This document shows, piece after piece, positions 63,101-64,000 of a stretch of 64,000 nt of DNA. Source of the DNA: SZAS-79 sp964599095 (GTDB lineage Bacteria > Pseudomonadota > Gammaproteobacteria > Burkholderiales > SG8-39); assembly GCA_964599095.1 (NCBI GenBank), contig CAZREB010000020.1, forward strand, positions 25,695 through 89,694. Reading direction: 5' to 3'. How positions within the stretch are numbered: the stretch's first letter is position 1; every line of letters begins with the position of its first letter. The position numbers and the translations under genes are program-made. The notes beneath the pieces were generated by a model. The model did not search any database. It was not told the origin of the DNA and saw nothing but the letters and a program-made list of their open reading frames with translations.

Positions 63101-64000
63101 GATCACGTCGTTGCCACCAGTCAGCTGCACCGTGTCCGTCGTCTCGTACAGCAACCCGCGACCCGCGCCCGTCTTGCCGATCGCCACGTACGTCACCGTC
63201 GCGTTGTCGCCCGCCACCGTGTGCTCGCCCGCACCCAGCGTGATCGTGTCCAAACCGTCACCACCGATCACCCGCTTCGCCCCCGCGCCCGCCACGATCC
63301 TGTCGTCGCCTCCGCGCTCGGCCACGAACAGCACACCCGTCGTGCTCGACAGCGACTTGCTGCCCACCTGCGCGAAGTTGTTGCCCTCCACGTCCATCTG
63401 CACGAACCCGTTGTCACCCAGCACCGTATCCGTGCCCGATCCCGTCGTGATCTCGTCGGCGCCCATCCCGCCCAGCACCGTGTTGTTCCCGTCGCCCGTG
63501 CGGATCTTGTCGTTGCCGCCGGTCACCGCAAACTGGTCGGTCGTCTCGTAGCGCAGCACCCGGCCCGCGCCCGCCTGCCCGATCGCCACGTACGTCACCG
63601 CCCCGTTGTCACCCAGCACGATCTGGTCGCTCGTGCTTCCCAGGCCCGCGCTCACCGTGTCCGAACCGTCGCCGCCAAGCACGATCTTCGTCCCCGCGCC
63701 CGCCTCGATCGCGTCGTCCCCGCCCAGCTCGGCCACGCTCTGCGCTCCCGTCGTCGACGCCAGCGACTTGGTCGACACCTGCGCAAAGTTGTTTCCCTCG
63801 ACGTCCATCTGCACGAACCCGTTGTCCCCAAGGATCGTCTGCGCCCCGCTGCCCGTCGTGATCCTGTCGGCACCCATCCCGCCCAGGAACGTCCCGGTCC
63901 CGTCGCCCGCACTGATCACGTCGTTGCCACCAGTCAGCTGCACCGTGTCCGTCGTCTCGTACAGCAACCCGCGACCCGCGCCCGTCTTGCCGATCGCCAC
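60155..64000 (-). CDS. Giant RTX-like repeat protein, 5' end outside the window
   Basis: At least 1,281 residues of a secreted-type protein; the N-terminus is beyond base 64000. It consists of about 134-residue units, each with RTX-like GGxGxDxI/L nonapeptides (GGMGADRITTGSG, GGDGSDTITLGDG, GDNGFVQMD) that should bind calcium as parallel β-rolls. Two unit types (GKTGAGRGLLYETTD and GQAGAGRxLRYETTD) alternate as about 268-residue super-repeats, followed by degenerate repeats to about residue 990. A Gln/Gly/Ser/Pro-rich linker and an about 120-residue C-terminal region (ending NAPTRPRETK) without a typical type I secretion signal complete it. It is the first visible gene of the export/modification operon. 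Confidence 0.9.
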   Translation of the reverse strand: MAIGKTGAGRGLLYETTDTVQLTGGNDVISAGDGTGTFLGGMGADRITTGSGAQTILGDNGFVQMDVEGNNFAQVSTKSLASTTGAQSVAELGGDDAIEAGAGTKIVLGGDGSDTVSAGLGSTSDQIVLGDNGAVTYVAIGQAGAGRVLRYETTDQFAVTGGNDKIRTGDGNNTVLGGMGADEITTGSGTDTVLGDNGFVQMDVEGNNFAQVGSKSLSSTTGVLFVAERGGDDRIVAGAGAKRVIGGDGLDTITLGAGEHTVAGDNATVTYVAIGKTGAGRGLLYETTDTVQLTGGNDVISAGDGTGTFLGGMGADRITTGSGAQTILGDNGFVQMDVEGNNFAQVSTKSLASTTGAQSVAQLGGDDVIKSLAGDKRVLGGDGSDKITLGTGDHTVSGDNATVTYVAIGQVGAGRALRYETTDQQAGTGGNDAITVGSGNNTILGGMGQDTITAADGADTILGDNGFVQMDVEGNNFAQIGTKSLSSTTGVLFVTSMGGDDSIEAGAGTKRVLGGDGGDTVKLGAGEHTVAGDNATVTYVAIGKTGAGRGLLYETTDTVQLTGGNDVISAGDGTGTFLGGMGADRITTGSGAQTILGDNGFVQMDVEGNNFAQVSTKSLASTTGAQSVAQLGGDDVIKSLAGDKRVLGGDGSDTITLGDGNHTVFGDNGYVTYVAIGQAGAGNALTYATTDTLPVTGGDDTITVGNGNNTIFGGMGNDRIASGNGTDAIFGDNAIVRMEPTGTLLLSIDSIVTLEGGDDIVESGDGTKTVLGGIANDEIKVGTGVHTLFGDNGEILYGPTGLRKVIVTTEVLEGGKDKIVAAGGDTYVLAGLGSDSVTTGAGADVLIGDDGFIVLDDKGRLGLVQTTNPSAGGSDTLSAGAGSDAILGGFDADTILGGEGNDALLGDAGRITYIDGVVNVIESIDPFIGKADYMDGGVGSDVLFGGDGDDLTVGNLNEDVIVGDYAAVSLNAIGNVVSLIRYGTGSDLIARVQEAIFTFTRPSDGATVSVQVFRTSSPATPGSTSREEALLRDFLALPTLAGFEFSSQARHSSEGAPSGTPQSGTQQTGQDQQQGPNDSTDDTQGTPGGDSTDSAPGSQPSGQGGDSSSPQGAGPNPGGPPADGAGLGDQQQGQKPADGASLELPTADGLAAGDASRDGGRGPGSLEIASAGLIAAQAAQVVRRIFAAPGVAESNRGHGGGKWVAAEAGRNEVLLDRRARARPSAAPRLQPGAIDATAQKWLDGPLGLNASVETNGYRSAPKPRVSIDWGGNAPTRPRETK
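62115..62383 (-). repeat. Repeat copy 3 of the RTX-like gene
   Basis: A 269-base block identical on inspection to 62919–63187 and 63732–64000. The spacing to the next copy is 804 bases, one super-repeat of 268 codons. Identity with the copy at 62919 extends further upstream. Confidence 0.9.
62919..63187 (-). repeat. Repeat copy 2 of the RTX-like gene
   Basis: This block is identical to the copies at 62115 and 63732. The distance to the latter is 813 bases; the additional nine bases reflect a three-codon insertion in the intervening unit. Silent positions are identical too, a sign of recent duplication or gene conversion. Confidence 0.9.
63732..64000 (-). repeat. Repeat copy 1 of the RTX-like gene, reaching the window edge
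   Basis: This is the same 269-base block, cut by the window end. Further copies probably continue beyond base 64000. Short-read assembly could have collapsed or miscounted such repeats. Confidence 0.9.

Noticed and set aside
61900..64000. Regular repeats that might suggest a CRISPR array or satellite
   Set aside because: The period (about 402/804 bases) and in-frame RTX motifs show coding repeats; no 24–40-base direct repeats with unique spacers are present.

Overview
The window is dense, high-GC proteobacterial DNA. The block der–bamB–yfgM–hisS–ispG–rodZ–pilW–rlmN–ndk, the accA/tilS/alkA group, and the many orphan tripartite-tricarboxylate ('Bug') binding proteins point to a betaproteobacterium, most likely Burkholderiales or a near relative. 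No rRNA or tRNA gene, CRISPR array or complete insertion sequence was seen.

Region 1 (1–8.5 kb, + strand) is a catabolic operon: a truncated SDR, a cytoplasmic sulfatase, a Bug binding protein, a zinc alcohol dehydrogenase, a complete sulfonate/nitrate-type ABC importer and a PfkB kinase resembling sulfofructose kinase YihV. It looks like uptake and catabolism of a sulfated or sulfonated carbohydrate or polyol. Region 2 (8.5–18.5 kb) holds a membrane-fused spermidine-synthase-like protein, the CbpA/CbpM chaperone pair, a diguanylate cyclase, a hydrolase, a Rieske oxygenase, a tandem CAP-domain protein and another Bug protein.

Region 3 (18.6–26.4 kb, - strand) is a visibly AT-richer island of three genes: a YaaC-like protein, a trypsin-like protease with a proline-rich tail, and a roughly 1,780-residue SF1 helicase fused to a Vsr/DUF559-type nuclease and a DUF3320-like tail. 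It lies just downstream of der, where hfq is usual in betaproteobacteria, and is a good candidate anti-phage defence cassette.

Region 4 (26.5–41 kb, - strand) is core housekeeping: ribosome-assembly GTPase Der, BamB/YfgM, HisS, IspG, RodZ, PilW, RlmN, Ndk, TilS, AccA, a 3-methyladenine glycosylase, a DUF6352-type protein, an HNH nuclease and an HU protein. A perfect 30-bp inverted repeat lies between the glycosylase gene and accA. Region 5 (41–46.9 kb, + strand) encodes a sorbosone-dehydrogenase-like propeller, a dihaem cytochrome c, a TonB-dependent receptor, an acyl-CoA ligase and the decayed remnant of a LivK-type binding protein.

Region 6 (47–64 kb, - strand) is the most unusual part: one tightly packed, apparently single operon of at least 12 genes. 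In transcription order it has a giant RTX-like repeat protein (start outside the window), a DUF3467 protein, a GAF–HlyD membrane protein, a PqqD-like–M50 protease–HlyD fusion, a shortened SecA paralogue, a periplasmic HlyD adaptor, an unrecognised protein, a P-loop kinase-like protein, a WelO5-like 2OG-Fe(II) oxygenase, a methyltransferase, and two tandem B12-binding radical SAM enzymes. Secretion-type and modification-type genes are translationally coupled here. This suggests a system that modifies, processes and exports a repeat protein or a peptide and that does not match a standard type I or Sec-only pathway. The substrate assignment is inference.
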